Source: Candidatus Enterococcus huntleyi (GTDB taxonomy: Bacteria > Bacillota > Bacilli > Lactobacillales > Enterococcaceae). Taken from it: DNA of 64,000 nucleotides. Below, one piece after another: positions 54,459 to 63,917 of the stretch (its first letter is position 1; each line of letters begins with the position of its first letter). Made by a program: the position numbers and the translations under genes. The notes beneath the pieces are model-generated. The model made no database searches. It was not told the DNA's origin and saw only the letters and a list, made by a program, of their open reading frames with translations. The DNA lies in the NCBI RefSeq assembly GCF_009933175.1, contig NZ_MAEJ01000010.1, forward strand, positions 156,913-220,912, in the 5' to 3' direction.

Positions 54459-57236
54459 TTATTCTTTTCTTTTTCTTAAGAATTGCTGAATATCAGCTAG
54501 CATATCGGCCATTGATAATTCTTGAATGGGTAGTTTCTTTGGCAATGCATTTTGTAGTCTTCGGCTATATTTGGCAGTTAAGAACCGTCTATCTAAGACA
54601 ATTAAAACACCTTTATCTGTCTCTGTTCGAATCAATCGGCCTAATGCTTGTCGTAATTTTAGCGCAGCACGAGGAACAGATTCTTGGTAGAATGGATTCA
54701 AACCTTCTGCTTGTAAAAATTCATTTCTGGCACGGACAAGCGGTCTTTTGGGATTATCAAATGGCAACCGAGTTACCAACACGATTTGTAGCACATCGCC
54801 AGGTAAATCAATACCTTCCCAAAAACTATCGGCTCCGAAGAGAATACTATTGTCCGACAATGAGAAACGCTTCAGGATTTTTTCACGACTACCACTAACC
54901 CCTTGCGCCAATAATTCACGTCCCTGATTTAAAAAGGTCTCATGCAACTGATAGTACACCCTTTGTAAAATATCATGAGAAGTAAATAAGACTAGAATGG
55001 AGCGATTCTCTTGTTGGGCTAACTCGCGAATGGTCGACGCCAGGTACTGAGTGTATTCGTGCGGACTTGATTCAGCAATCGAAAGCCCCTCCGTAGGGAC
55101 ATATACGCGAGCTTGATTCTCATAATCATAAGGATTAGGAATAACTTTAAGCGGTGTTTCCGGTAAGCCTAAACGTTGAGAAAAATAGGTTCGATTTGCG
55201 CCGATTTTTAGAGTGCCTCCCATATACATGATCTTTTTGTAGCGTTTGTACCATGCTGTTTTAGGTAATAAGGCCGCTTCAAAATCGTGGATATGCAACG
55301 TACCACCGGCTTGGCTTTTCGCTGGAACTACCCAATGAACTAACTGGTTGTCCCAGCTTGTGAGCCATTGCGTCACAGTGAATGCTTGTTGTTTCATCGA
55401 GTCAAAAAGACCAAATAATTGAGTTAAAGTTAGACGTTCTTGACTTACTAGACGACTTTGCAGGGGTTCTAAGACCGGAATTAATTGGTCTTGCAATGTG
55501 AGCAGCTCTCGATACAAGAGTAGCAAGCGCTCAATGGCACGTTCCCCTTCTATTGAAAGAGCATCTAGTTGTTCTTTGAAAATCACCTGTTCTTCTTCTA
55601 AAGAGGTATTTCTTGGAAAGAGATCCAATAACTCTTGGAAGAAGTCAAGCTGCTCCTCCACGAGCTCTTCTAGCTCTTGCTGATATAAGGTAACTAATCG
55701 TTGAGTTCGTTCATCCTCAGTCAACAAATCAGCAAGGCGAGAAAAGAGTTGCGTCGGTTCCATCAACTGCTGCACGCGTTTTTTGAATTTGATTGAATCA
55801 AATTGATGGTCACTAATTTTTTCAGCGATTTCTGGCAAATGATGGGCCTCATCGATTAGTAAGTAATCGCTTTTTGGCAATAACGGTGTTTCTCGTAAAG
55901 ATTCCTGCGCTAAAAAGGCGTGATTTACTATTAAAAAATTACTTTGGTCAACTTTTTTATAGAGATGGCGTAGAAAATCTTCTTGATAAAATGAATGTGT
56001 TTTAGATAATGATGAAAGCCCATGATGTCTGACTTCTTGCCAAAATACGTGATTCAGACTCGTCATATGTAATTCATCAAAATCACCAGTCTCTGTCTGC
56101 GTCAGCCAAACAAGTACCTTCATTTGAAAGAGTGCATATTGTTTTTGTTCAACTGGTTGCAGTAGGGTCGCTTTAAATCGTTGAAGATCAATGTAATGGC
56201 GCTGACTTTTTACAACTGTTGCTTGAATCGGCTGATCCAATATCTGGTTCAATAAAGGAATATCTTTTGTGAGAATCTGTTGCTGTAACAGAAGTGAAAC
56301 AGTACTGATAATCGCAGGCTTTTCCGGTGTTGCAAGGAAACTGAGCGGAAATAAATAGCCGATAGTCTTGCCCATACCTGTAGCTGCTTCGATTAAGATA
56401 TCTTTGGCTGTATTTTCTATTGAAAAGTGAGTAAAGACATCATTCATTAAACGTGCTTGTTCTTTTCGGTAGGTCAATTTTTTCTGAAAGATCTTTTGTT
56501 TTCCGGCTTTCTTTAAAGGAAAGTCTTTCTCCCCATAATGAATTTCTGAAAATAATGGTTGCTCTTTTTTTCGAATAGCTAAGCCGTCAACCACTTGTAA
56601 AGAATCAGAGATTGGTCCGGAATTTTCTCGCATCGAATCCGTCACCTGTTGAATGTATTCTCCTGTATTCATACCCGTCAGACCACTTAATTTGCCAATC
56701 TGTTCCATCGTCAATATAGGTAATCTTCTCATGTGGGCTTCAATCGTCAAAAATAATTCTGCGGTGACTTTTGCGTCGCTATCTGCTTGATGCGGATTGT
56801 CATGAGTTAAGCCGTAGCTGTCAGCAAGATCCCCTAAGCGAAAGCTAGTTTCTGTAGGTAAAAATATTTGAGCTAGCTCCACTGTATCAATACCTGGTAT
56901 CGTCAATTCAGGGACACCACAGCGAACCAGTTCATGGTTCAAAAAAGTATAATCAAAATAAATATTGTGGGCGACAAATGTCGTTTCAGCTAATAAATTA
57001 TAGATAGTCAAAGCAATATCTTCGAAATACGGTGCTTTTTGCACGCGACTATTACTGAGGCCAGTTAAGCTTTGGATTTGTTTTGAAACTACTCGATTTG
57101 GGTTGACGTCTGTTGCAAACTGCGAGACAATCTTCCCTTTCTCAACTAAGACACAGCCAAATTGAATGATTCGGTCTTCTTTTGGATTGGTGCCCGTCGT
57201 TTCAATGTCCACAATTGCGTAGGTTGTTGGTTTCAT
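54459..57236 (-). CDS. dinG: DinG-family helicase with N-terminal 3'-5' exonuclease domain
   Basis: 925 aa. Residues 1-170 form a DnaQ-like DEDDh exonuclease (IVDIETTGTNPKEDRII, HNIYFDYTFLNHEL, HQADSDAKVTAEL). Residues 250-925 are an XPD/DinG-type superfamily 2 helicase: Walker A AATGMGKTIGY, DEAHHLPE, and C-terminal GSFWEGIDLPG-like element (GADSFWEGIDLPG), ALGRLIRTETDKG. The cysteines of the iron-sulfur domain of E. coli DinG are absent, as in other Firmicutes members. Role: DNA repair and replication past obstacles, inferred from family. First gene of a probable dinG-ypmB-aspB-asnS group. Confidence 0.92.
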   Translation of the reverse strand: MKPTTYAIVDIETTGTNPKEDRIIQFGCVLVEKGKIVSQFATDVNPNRVVSKQIQSLTGLSNSRVQKAPYFEDIALTIYNLLAETTFVAHNIYFDYTFLNHELVRCGVPELTIPGIDTVELAQIFLPTETSFRLGDLADSYGLTHDNPHQADSDAKVTAELFLTIEAHMRRLPILTMEQIGKLSGLTGMNTGEYIQQVTDSMRENSGPISDSLQVVDGLAIRKKEQPLFSEIHYGEKDFPLKKAGKQKIFQKKLTYRKEQARLMNDVFTHFSIENTAKDILIEAATGMGKTIGYLFPLSFLATPEKPAIISTVSLLLQQQILTKDIPLLNQILDQPIQATVVKSQRHYIDLQRFKATLLQPVEQKQYALFQMKVLVWLTQTETGDFDELHMTSLNHVFWQEVRHHGLSSLSKTHSFYQEDFLRHLYKKVDQSNFLIVNHAFLAQESLRETPLLPKSDYLLIDEAHHLPEIAEKISDHQFDSIKFKKRVQQLMEPTQLFSRLADLLTEDERTQRLVTLYQQELEELVEEQLDFFQELLDLFPRNTSLEEEQVIFKEQLDALSIEGERAIERLLLLYRELLTLQDQLIPVLEPLQSRLVSQERLTLTQLFGLFDSMKQQAFTVTQWLTSWDNQLVHWVVPAKSQAGGTLHIHDFEAALLPKTAWYKRYKKIMYMGGTLKIGANRTYFSQRLGLPETPLKVIPNPYDYENQARVYVPTEGLSIAESSPHEYTQYLASTIRELAQQENRSILVLFTSHDILQRVYYQLHETFLNQGRELLAQGVSGSREKILKRFSLSDNSILFGADSFWEGIDLPGDVLQIVLVTRLPFDNPKRPLVRARNEFLQAEGLNPFYQESVPRAALKLRQALGRLIRTETDKGVLIVLDRRFLTAKYSRRLQNALPKKLPIQELSMADMLADIQQFLRKRKE

Positions 57237-57349
57237 TCTATTCCTCCTCGCCTTTGTCTGCTGAAAATTATACTACAACTTGACCGAAAAGTATGCAGTT
57301 CCTCTTTGTTTCTTAGGCTATAGGAAACCTATACGAAAGAGGGCATAGA

Positions 57350-57393
57350 AAAAGAACTTGAGAAAGCTTGCGCTTCTTCAAGTTCTTTTGTGG
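57350..57393. terminator. Terminator between the bce module and dinG
   Basis: AAAAGAACTTGA and its complement with T and A runs at the ends; 66 bp past the permease stop. Confidence 0.8.
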
Positions 57394-57458
57394 GTTTGTG
57401 CCTCAACTTTTCAGGCTAAAGAGCGTTGCAACAGTCATTTCTATCAAAATACTTTTAC

Positions 57459-59570
57459 TTAATTTCCGCCTTCAGCAAGTTTATCTAAATGCTTGAGGTA
57501 ACGGAATTTGGAAATCAAATAGAAAATGAATAGGCAGACAAAGTAAATGCCAATGATTTTAAAATAAATGATCCAGACAAAGCCAGCGTCGCGACCTAAA
57601 AGCATCGTCAAGGCGAACAAGGCCATGGCAAAATGGGCAACCGCGATTAAAACGGGTGGGAAATACATTAAAAGCATTTCATTTCTGACAATTTTGTGGC
57701 GGTCTTTTTCACTAACTCCTAAGATATTCAATGAGCGATGGTAACGACCATCACGATCTAAATCACCGAATAGGCGGAAATAAAGAATCGATGCGGAGAA
57801 GCTAAAGAAGACTGAACCTAAGAGAATTCCAATCATCAGAATTAATCCATTGGCTTGGCGAGCATTCTGCCAAGTAGTGTAGAGTGAATCAACATGGAAA
57901 TAATCTGGCATTTCTCCTACCGGTTGCTCTTCATCGGTTGTGGCATTTGTGTCCTCTGATTGCTCCTGATTGGTCTCATCGTAAGAATCTTGTATCTGAG
58001 TATAGGCGTCCTCTTCACGCTTGTTCATTTCAGTCATGATTTCTTGATCAATCTCCGGATAATCCATCCAATCTTTAATATGAAAGATCCCTACGTGATT
58101 TTCTATTGATCTCTCCTCTTGACCAGATTCTGCTAGATTATTTTCAGTGAAACGGTCATACAACGAATCAGAAACAACCGATAATTGAAGAACCGATAAA
58201 TTGAGCGAAAATGGTAATTGGACAACCTCGAGCTGGCTTTCTTCATCCCCTAGCTTCATGTTATATAGGGAGGTGCGCTGAGCGACTGTCGCATTCTTCG
58301 CTTCAATTAATGCGGAATTGCTATTGGTGAACATGAATAATTGATTGTCCTTCATTGATAAGTCAGGCAAATCAAATTCTTTGGCTAATTTTTTATAACT
58401 ACTCAACGAAATTGCCGGGTAAGAATTGCTATATGATTGTCCTGGCACAGTTAAGTAGGGCGAATACTGATAGCTAACCGTCTCTTCGAAAACAGGTTCG
58501 CCGGTTTCTTTTAATTTTTCACGGATAAACGAAAAGTTGTCTTTTTGAACGTCAGTCATCGGTGAATCAATACGCCCAGAATAAACATAGGCAGCCGTAT
58601 TCCCTTGGGTATCACCGAATTCAGAACTACCCAAGACCGCTGTCACACCAATCCCTACAAAGGCCACGGAAGAAACCACTGCAATCAAGGAATACATCAT
58701 GGCGTTATCCTTCATTCGAAAGATCAGTTCACTAATCGTTAGCATATTCGTGCCACGATAAAATAAACGACTCTTTTTAAGTAATTTTAATAGCATGATA
58801 CTCCCTTGTCGAAAGAATAGGAAGGTGCCGATAATCGTACATAGGACGCAAGATAATAATAAGAAAAATAGATAAGGCGAGCTTTGCGTGTCGGTTGCAA
58901 ATAGCCAGATAGAGAGATAGCCTAGACCGAGAAAGGCAAAGCTTAAGATGGCTAAGAAGCCATTACTTTTTGGTTCAGGTTGACCCTTATCATCCTCTTT
59001 TGCCATGGAAGAAAGTTCCTCGGTTTGGATACGGAACAAGCTAAATAAGGAGATGAGAAAGAAGATCAGGACGAAGATACCAAAGCTGAGAACCATCGCT
59101 TGCCAAGGCCAATAAAATTTCAGTCCCGCTTTGAGTTCTAGGATATTTTGGCTAACCAGTAAAATAACTTTGGATAAGAGCACACCGAGAAGGACGCCAA
59201 CCGTCGTTGCGACAGTTCCCAGCGCTAAATTCTCAAAGAAAATTAACTTGCGCAAATCCTTCGTGCTCATGCCTAAAGTCAGGTAAACCGAAAAATCTCG
59301 TTTGCGCGAATGGAGAAAGACCGAAAATGTGTACCACAAGAAAATAAATGAGAGCAGCACAATCACGATCTGGGAAGCTTTGAGTCCCATACCCGCGAAA
59401 TAACTAATCCGATCGCTACTGGCTTGAATATTTTTACTTATCTGCGGATGAAAATTCAGTAAAGAAAAAATAAAAAAGACGAATACTGAAAACAAACTAC
59501 TGAAGAAATAAGCACCATAGCTTCTGGTATTTCTGGTTAAATTACGAAAGATGAGGGTTTTGAAATTCAT
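57459..59570 (-). CDS. BceB/VraG-type ABC permease of a peptide detoxification system
   Basis: 703 aa with ten predicted membrane helices in the FtsX-like layout (1+3+... +3) and a large extracellular domain between about residues 310 and 560, acidic at its end (DSYDETNQEQSEDTNATTDEEQ in parts). This large loop is the hallmark of BceB-type permeases, which sense and remove peptides such as bacitracin from lipid carriers. It overlaps its ATPase gene by 29 bp. The actual peptide is not known. Confidence 0.9.
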   Translation of the reverse strand: MNFKTLIFRNLTRNTRSYGAYFFSSLFSVFVFFIFSLLNFHPQISKNIQASSDRISYFAGMGLKASQIVIVLLSFIFLWYTFSVFLHSRKRDFSVYLTLGMSTKDLRKLIFFENLALGTVATTVGVLLGVLLSKVILLVSQNILELKAGLKFYWPWQAMVLSFGIFVLIFFLISLFSLFRIQTEELSSMAKEDDKGQPEPKSNGFLAILSFAFLGLGYLSIWLFATDTQSSPYLFFLLLSCVLCTIIGTFLFFRQGSIMLLKLLKKSRLFYRGTNMLTISELIFRMKDNAMMYSLIAVVSSVAFVGIGVTAVLGSSEFGDTQGNTAAYVYSGRIDSPMTDVQKDNFSFIREKLKETGEPVFEETVSYQYSPYLTVPGQSYSNSYPAISLSSYKKLAKEFDLPDLSMKDNQLFMFTNSNSALIEAKNATVAQRTSLYNMKLGDEESQLEVVQLPFSLNLSVLQLSVVSDSLYDRFTENNLAESGQEERSIENHVGIFHIKDWMDYPEIDQEIMTEMNKREEDAYTQIQDSYDETNQEQSEDTNATTDEEQPVGEMPDYFHVDSLYTTWQNARQANGLILMIGILLGSVFFSFSASILYFRLFGDLDRDGRYHRSLNILGVSEKDRHKIVRNEMLLMYFPPVLIAVAHFAMALFALTMLLGRDAGFVWIIYFKIIGIYFVCLFIFYLISKFRYLKHLDKLAEGGN

Positions 59571-60315
59571 GACTAGCCCCTCCTAAATGTGCGAGAACCG
59601 CTAATATATTTTGATAGAATTCTTCCCGATTGTCGCCACAATAAATGTCATTGAAGAATTTCCCATCCTTGATAAAGACCACTCGATCAGAATAACTAGC
59701 AGAGAAAGCATCGTGCGTCACCATTAGTGTGGTGACTTTTTTCTGCTTATTGGTTTGACTTAGTAGCTCCATCACGGTACGCGCAGATTTTGAATCCAAG
59801 TTTCCGGTTGGCTCATCCGCTAAAATTAATGATGGATCATGAATCAAGGCGCGAGCAATAGCGACACGCTGTGATTCCCCACCAGATAGTTCAAAAATCC
59901 GTTTCTTAGCTAGCTTTTGAATGCCTAACTCTTTCAACAAATGCGCACATTTTGTTTGCATCTCATTGACTGGTACGCGATCAAGAGTTAGTGGCATCAT
60001 GATATTTTCTTCAACATTTAAGGGAGCCAATAAATTATAGCTTTGAAAAACGAAGCCTAGATTTTGTCTACGAAAAGCTGAAATTTTTGATTTAGAAAAT
60101 TCATGTGGATTCTGTCCTTCAATGAAGACTGAACCACCTGTTGGTTTGTCCAGAGTTGCAATGACATTCAATAAGGTTGTTTTGCCGCTACCAGACGGCC
60201 CCATAATGCTGACGAATTCGCCCTCTTGAACCTTCAAACTAATTTGTTTCAGGACTTCCACTGGGACAGCCCCTTGATACACTTTGGATACATCTTTTAC
60301 TTCTAATAGTGCCAT
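59542..60315 (-). CDS. BceA-type ABC transporter ATP-binding protein
   Basis: 257 aa, MacB/LolD-type ATPase: Walker A GPSGSGKTT, Q-loop FVFQSYNL, signature LSGGESQRVAIARAL, Walker B LILADEPTGNLD, switch histidine MVTHD. It energises the adjacent permease; the pair resembles BceAB/VraFG. A ribosome site AAGGAGG precedes the ATG. It forms an operon with the permease. Confidence 0.92.
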   Translation of the reverse strand: MALLEVKDVSKVYQGAVPVEVLKQISLKVQEGEFVSIMGPSGSGKTTLLNVIATLDKPTGGSVFIEGQNPHEFSKSKISAFRRQNLGFVFQSYNLLAPLNVEENIMMPLTLDRVPVNEMQTKCAHLLKELGIQKLAKKRIFELSGGESQRVAIARALIHDPSLILADEPTGNLDSKSARTVMELLSQTNKQKKVTTLMVTHDAFSASYSDRVVFIKDGKFFNDIYCGDNREEFYQNILAVLAHLGGASHEFQNPHLS

Positions 60316-60514
60316 AATTTTTTTCCTCCTTGTTCTTTGTCTTTAGTTTACAAGCAAAGAAGAAAAACTCCTATGGGTAAACTTGTCAGCATTCTTACAA
60401 ACTTGTCACGTTTTATCATCAGGCATATCTACAAACGTTAGCGTATTTCTGTGGAGAGTTCTCTGAAATATTTTAGTTACGCCTTTGCGAAATGGGTCGC
60501 TTAGATAGAAAGAA

Positions 60515-60556
60515 AAAATGAGACGAAGTAAATGAAAAGTACCTCATTCTCATCTA
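60515..60556 (-). terminator. Terminator after the BceS-like kinase gene
   Basis: AATGAG and CTCATT flank a 26-base region. Read leftward, the stem ends TTTTTTC. The remaining 318-bp gap holds the ABC promoter region; no gene is seen. Confidence 0.5.
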
Positions 60557-60633
60557 AATTCGCTCATCTTCGCTTATTTCTAACTGACCTTGCTTTTTAT
60601 AATGTTCATCTATCTTATAGCAATCGTTCACTG

Positions 60634-61629
60634 CTATTCTTTTTCTGGCGCGTCTAGTTGGATCCAATCAGTAAATAGGATGGCGATGGATGTACCGGCA
60701 CCTACCTGTGATTCGACTTTCAGTGCTAAGCCTAGCTCGGTAGCCGCTTTTTCACTGAGGTAAAGCCCCATTCCGGTTGCTTCTTGTTGTTTACGTCCGT
60801 TCTCACCAGTGAAAAATGGTTGGAAAATTTTTGGTAAGTCCGATGACGGGATACCAATGCCTTGGTCTTTAACGATCAAGGCAAAGCCGTCTGCTCGTTG
60901 TTCACCATAAATCGTCACAGTCGCTTCCTCTTTTGAGTATTTGATGGCGTTTGATAAGAGTTGGTAAAGAATAAAGTGTAACCATTTTTGATCACTTTGG
61001 ACTTGAATAGTTGGTGACATGTCTAATTTTGGATAGACGTGACTACGAATCAAGTTTTGTTTGTGTTCTTGAATGACCTCTTTGGCTACCTCACTGATCC
61101 GTAAAGGACGTATAACAAAATCTTCACGTAGATTTTGAATACGGCTCATCGTCAAGGCTTGCATGAGCCCTTCTTTTAAGCGATCGGTTTCTTCGCGCAA
61201 ACTTTCTACATCAATTGTTGGTTCTTGGCTAAGTAATTCGATGACAGCTAAAGGTGTTTTCATTTGGTGAATCCACAAATCCATAAAATCGTGTTGCTGC
61301 TGTTGATTCTTTTTTAAAGTAGTCGTTTCTTGGTAATATTTTTGGTGATGACGCGCAAATAACGCATCTAGTTCTTTCCCGACTGGTGTCGAAAGCTCAT
61401 TAAGCTCATCATAAATCTCCTTGGAATCGGATAGTTTTTGATAGAATTTTTTTTGCTTATAGTAACGATAACCATAGAAAAGGCTTGTTAAAAATAGTGC
61501 TAATACAAAGATATATAGTACTAAACGACTACTCCGATAGCCGTCAAGCCAAATCAGAAGTAGCGCGAGGCAGACCAGCCCAATCTGAAAACTAAAATTA
61601 AGCGAATTTTCTTTGATAAATAATTTCAT
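60634..61629 (-). CDS. BceS-like intramembrane-sensing histidine kinase
   Basis: 331 aa. Two membrane helices (about 13-29 and 36-54) with only a few residues outside, typical of kinases that sense through a BceAB transporter rather than directly. Phospho-acceptor H121 in WIHQMKTPLAVIELL. HATPase_c motifs LLSNAIKYSKEE, DQGIGIP and GMGLYLSEKAA are present. The ATG overlaps the regulator stop by 4 bp. Expected to respond to peptide antibiotics and activate the transporter genes next to it. Confidence 0.9.
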   Translation of the reverse strand: MKLFIKENSLNFSFQIGLVCLALLLIWLDGYRSSRLVLYIFVLALFLTSLFYGYRYYKQKKFYQKLSDSKEIYDELNELSTPVGKELDALFARHHQKYYQETTTLKKNQQQQHDFMDLWIHQMKTPLAVIELLSQEPTIDVESLREETDRLKEGLMQALTMSRIQNLREDFVIRPLRISEVAKEVIQEHKQNLIRSHVYPKLDMSPTIQVQSDQKWLHFILYQLLSNAIKYSKEEATVTIYGEQRADGFALIVKDQGIGIPSSDLPKIFQPFFTGENGRKQQEATGMGLYLSEKAATELGLALKVESQVGAGTSIAILFTDWIQLDAPEKE

Positions 61630-62312
61630 GCGTCTTCCTTTCGTAATTGATAGCCTTGGCCCCTGACTGTATGCAAGACGTTCTCCATGCCAAGTGTGGC
61701 TAATTTCTTTCTCAAACGAGTGATATTTACCGACAGCGTATTGTCATCGACAAAGTTTTCATCATCCCAAAGCTTATTTAAGATTTGCTCCCGACGAACA
61801 ATCTTTGGCGTCGCAGTTAAAAATAAGTCCAGCAACTCGCCTTCGCGCTTAGTCAGTAACTCTGTCTTCCCTTGGAAACTCATCTCTAAACGTTCCGGAT
61901 AATAAGAAAGTCCTTCCCATGAAAAAGCGCGTTCCTCTTGGGCTGGTAAATACTCACCCACTCGCCGCAACAAGCTTTTAATTTTAGCAATCAGAATTTC
62001 ATAGGAAAAAGGTTTAACTAAATAATCATCAGCGCCATATTCTAAGGCCATGACCTGATCCATGTTACTATCTCGCGAAGAGATGAATAAAATCGGAACT
62101 AAAGAAGTTTCACGAATCTTTCGACACCAGTAAAAACCATCAAAATAAGGCAAATTCACATCAAGTAAAACTAGCTGAGGCTGTTCTTTATTGAAAGTCT
62201 CGTTAATGGTCTGGAAGTCCTCTGGCGTCACTACTTGGTAACCATATTTTTCTAATTGTGAGGTAACTAAACGCACAATTTTCTCATCATCTTCCACTAA
62301 AAATATTTTCAT
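61626..62312 (-). CDS. BceR-like response regulator
   Basis: 228 aa. Receiver domain with EDDE acidic pocket, phosphorylated D51 (LLDVNLPYFDG), K in VKPFSY, and an OmpR-type winged-helix domain (LLTKREGELLDLFL, LSVNITRLRKKL, TVRGQGYQL). It controls the BceAB-like genes downstream. First gene of the two-component operon, 62312 start, with GAGGTCC before it. Confidence 0.92.
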   Translation of the reverse strand: MKIFLVEDDEKIVRLVTSQLEKYGYQVVTPEDFQTINETFNKEQPQLVLLDVNLPYFDGFYWCRKIRETSLVPILFISSRDSNMDQVMALEYGADDYLVKPFSYEILIAKIKSLLRRVGEYLPAQEERAFSWEGLSYYPERLEMSFQGKTELLTKREGELLDLFLTATPKIVRREQILNKLWDDENFVDDNTLSVNITRLRKKLATLGMENVLHTVRGQGYQLRKEDA

Positions 62313-62538
62313 ATTGGACCTCTTCTCTGTTGAAGTATTCTTACATTCATCTTACCCGATTTTTAGACAAAATGGAAAAACTTTAAATGGTTTCCAAAGT
62401 TTTTTAAAAGGTTATTAATAGTCATTTTGAAATCAGTCTCGGATTGAGTAGCGAACAGACAATGATTTGTTGAGACAACCAGAATGAAGAGGTAAATTCG
62501 GTTGGTTGTTATTTTCTGTAAGTAGAAGTGAATTGAGA

Positions 62539-62569
62539 TTGACTCCCAAGTATACTTCGTAGTTATACT
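62539..62569 (+). promoter_or_regulatory. MerR-type promoter of the merR-like gene
   Basis: TTGACT (62539-62544) and TATACT (62564-62569) are separated by 19 bp, the overlong spacer typical of promoters activated by MerR regulators through DNA distortion. The spacer holds the partial dyad CCCAAG-TATA-CTTCG. Confidence 0.75.
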
Positions 62570-62589
62570 ATAGATAGGAGGTGATTCAC

Positions 62590-63072
62590 ATGAGAAGTCA
62601 TGAGATAAGTAAATTACTGGGAATTCCCGTTTCTACTCTTCATTATTATGAGAAAGCTGGATTATTGACACCGACTAGAAATGAGAATGGCTATCGTATC
62701 TACCAACAAAATGACGTTGAGACCATGAAGTTTGTTTTATTTCTTAAAGAAATGAAGTTTACCTTACCCGAAATCAGAACGATTCTGAGTCAATTCTCTC
62801 GTCTCAATGCCTATAAAGATTTAGCTGAATATGGAGAAGCAACTGCTTTTTTTGCTGAAAAGAAGCGACAATTCCAGCAATCAATTGAACGGTATCAATT
62901 AGCCATAGAAATGATTGATTTAATTTTCGAGAAACATTTTGAACACCCGAGTGCGGATAATGCGCTAGAAAATAAAGAAGCAATAATTAGAAGAATATAT
63001 CAGCTGACAGAACGATTTTGGCAAGTGAAACTTGAATCTACCCCATTGAATAAAGAAAACTTTTTCGAATAA
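62590..63072 (+). CDS. MerR-family transcriptional regulator
   Basis: 160 aa. N-terminal MerR winged helix (MRSHEISKLLGIPVSTLHYYEKAGLLTPTRNENGYRIY in two parts, residues 1-40), then a long dimer helix (YKDLAEYGEATAFFAEKKRQF) and a C-terminal part with no conserved cysteine pair, so a metal ligand is unlikely. The frame opens at a GTG at 62581, but AGGAGGTGATT fits the ATG at 62590. Divided by 68 bp from the SDR gene it probably controls. Confidence 0.9.
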   Translation: MRSHEISKLLGIPVSTLHYYEKAGLLTPTRNENGYRIYQQNDVETMKFVLFLKEMKFTLPEIRTILSQFSRLNAYKDLAEYGEATAFFAEKKRQFQQSIERYQLAIEMIDLIFEKHFEHPSADNALENKEAIIRRIYQLTERFWQVKLESTPLNKENFFE

Positions 63073-63076
63073 CTAC

Positions 63077-63107
63077 TTGACCCCAAAGGCTACTTTGGCG
63101 ATATACT
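63077..63107 (+). promoter_or_regulatory. MerR-type promoter and operator of the SDR gene
   Basis: TTGACC (63077-63082), 19 bp, TATACT (63102-63107), with the perfect dyad CCAAAG-GCTA-CTTTGG (63083-63098) inside the spacer. This is the same design as the promoter at 62539-62569. Confidence 0.82.
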
Positions 63108-63140
63108 GAGCGCACTAAATAAGTTTGGAGGCTAACAATA

Positions 63141-63917
63141 ATGAAACAAACGGTACTGATCACTGGCGCGTCTTCAGGAATTGGCAAGGGGTTTGCTTAT
63201 GCTTACGCAAAAAAATCAAATAATCTTGTATTAATAGCGCGAAGTAGGGATAAATTACAGAAAATAAAGTCTGATTTAGAGCAGAGATACGAAATTTCCG
63301 TTGATTTTATCATGTTAGATTTGGCGGAAATCGGCGCTTCGACAACCGTTATCAAGAAAGTAAAAGAAGCGGGACTATCGATTGATGTAGTAATTAATAA
63401 TGCTGGATTTTCAACTAAAGGACTATTTGGCTCAGCTGATTTGAAAGAACAACGGGATGAAATGATGGTAAATATGCTGACGCTCACGGAACTAGCGCAT
63501 TTATTTACTAAGGAGTGGGCTGGGCAACGTGGGAAAACTATCATTAACTTGGCTTCAGCGGCCGCGTTTCAAGCCACGCCGTATTCGGCAGTTTACAGTG
63601 CCTCAAAAGCATACGTTCTGTCATTGACAGAAGCCTTACATATTGAGTATAAAGATCGCGGTATTTTTTATTTAGCTGTCTGTTCTGGCCCAACAGATAC
63701 TGCTTTTTTTGATAAAATTGGCGATTTTGGATTTTCTAAGAAAAGAACTGTCGAACAGGTTGTTGCGACAACTTTTAGAGCTATAGAAAAGAATAAGATG
63801 GTGGCTAAAGACGGTTGGCTAACCGTCGTAAGATCACAAATTAATCGCGTGTTACCAAGAAAAACAATCACCAAAATTGTGGGGAGAATTGCTGGGAAAT
63901 ATTGGGAAAACATCTAG
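63141..63917 (+). CDS. Short-chain dehydrogenase/reductase
   Basis: 258 aa, classical SDR: cofactor motif TGASSGIGKG (about residues 7-16), NNAG, catalytic S and YxxxK (SAVYSASKAY), and PTDT after the active site. The N-terminal pattern suggests NADP(H) preference (RSRDK). It resembles the DltE/YqjQ-like group; substrate unknown. AGTTTGGAGG lies before the ATG. Its promoter carries a MerR-type operator. Confidence 0.88.
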   Translation: MKQTVLITGASSGIGKGFAYAYAKKSNNLVLIARSRDKLQKIKSDLEQRYEISVDFIMLDLAEIGASTTVIKKVKEAGLSIDVVINNAGFSTKGLFGSADLKEQRDEMMVNMLTLTELAHLFTKEWAGQRGKTIINLASAAAFQATPYSAVYSASKAYVLSLTEALHIEYKDRGIFYLAVCSGPTDTAFFDKIGDFGFSKKRTVEQVVATTFRAIEKNKMVAKDGWLTVVRSQINRVLPRKTITKIVGRIAGKYWENI

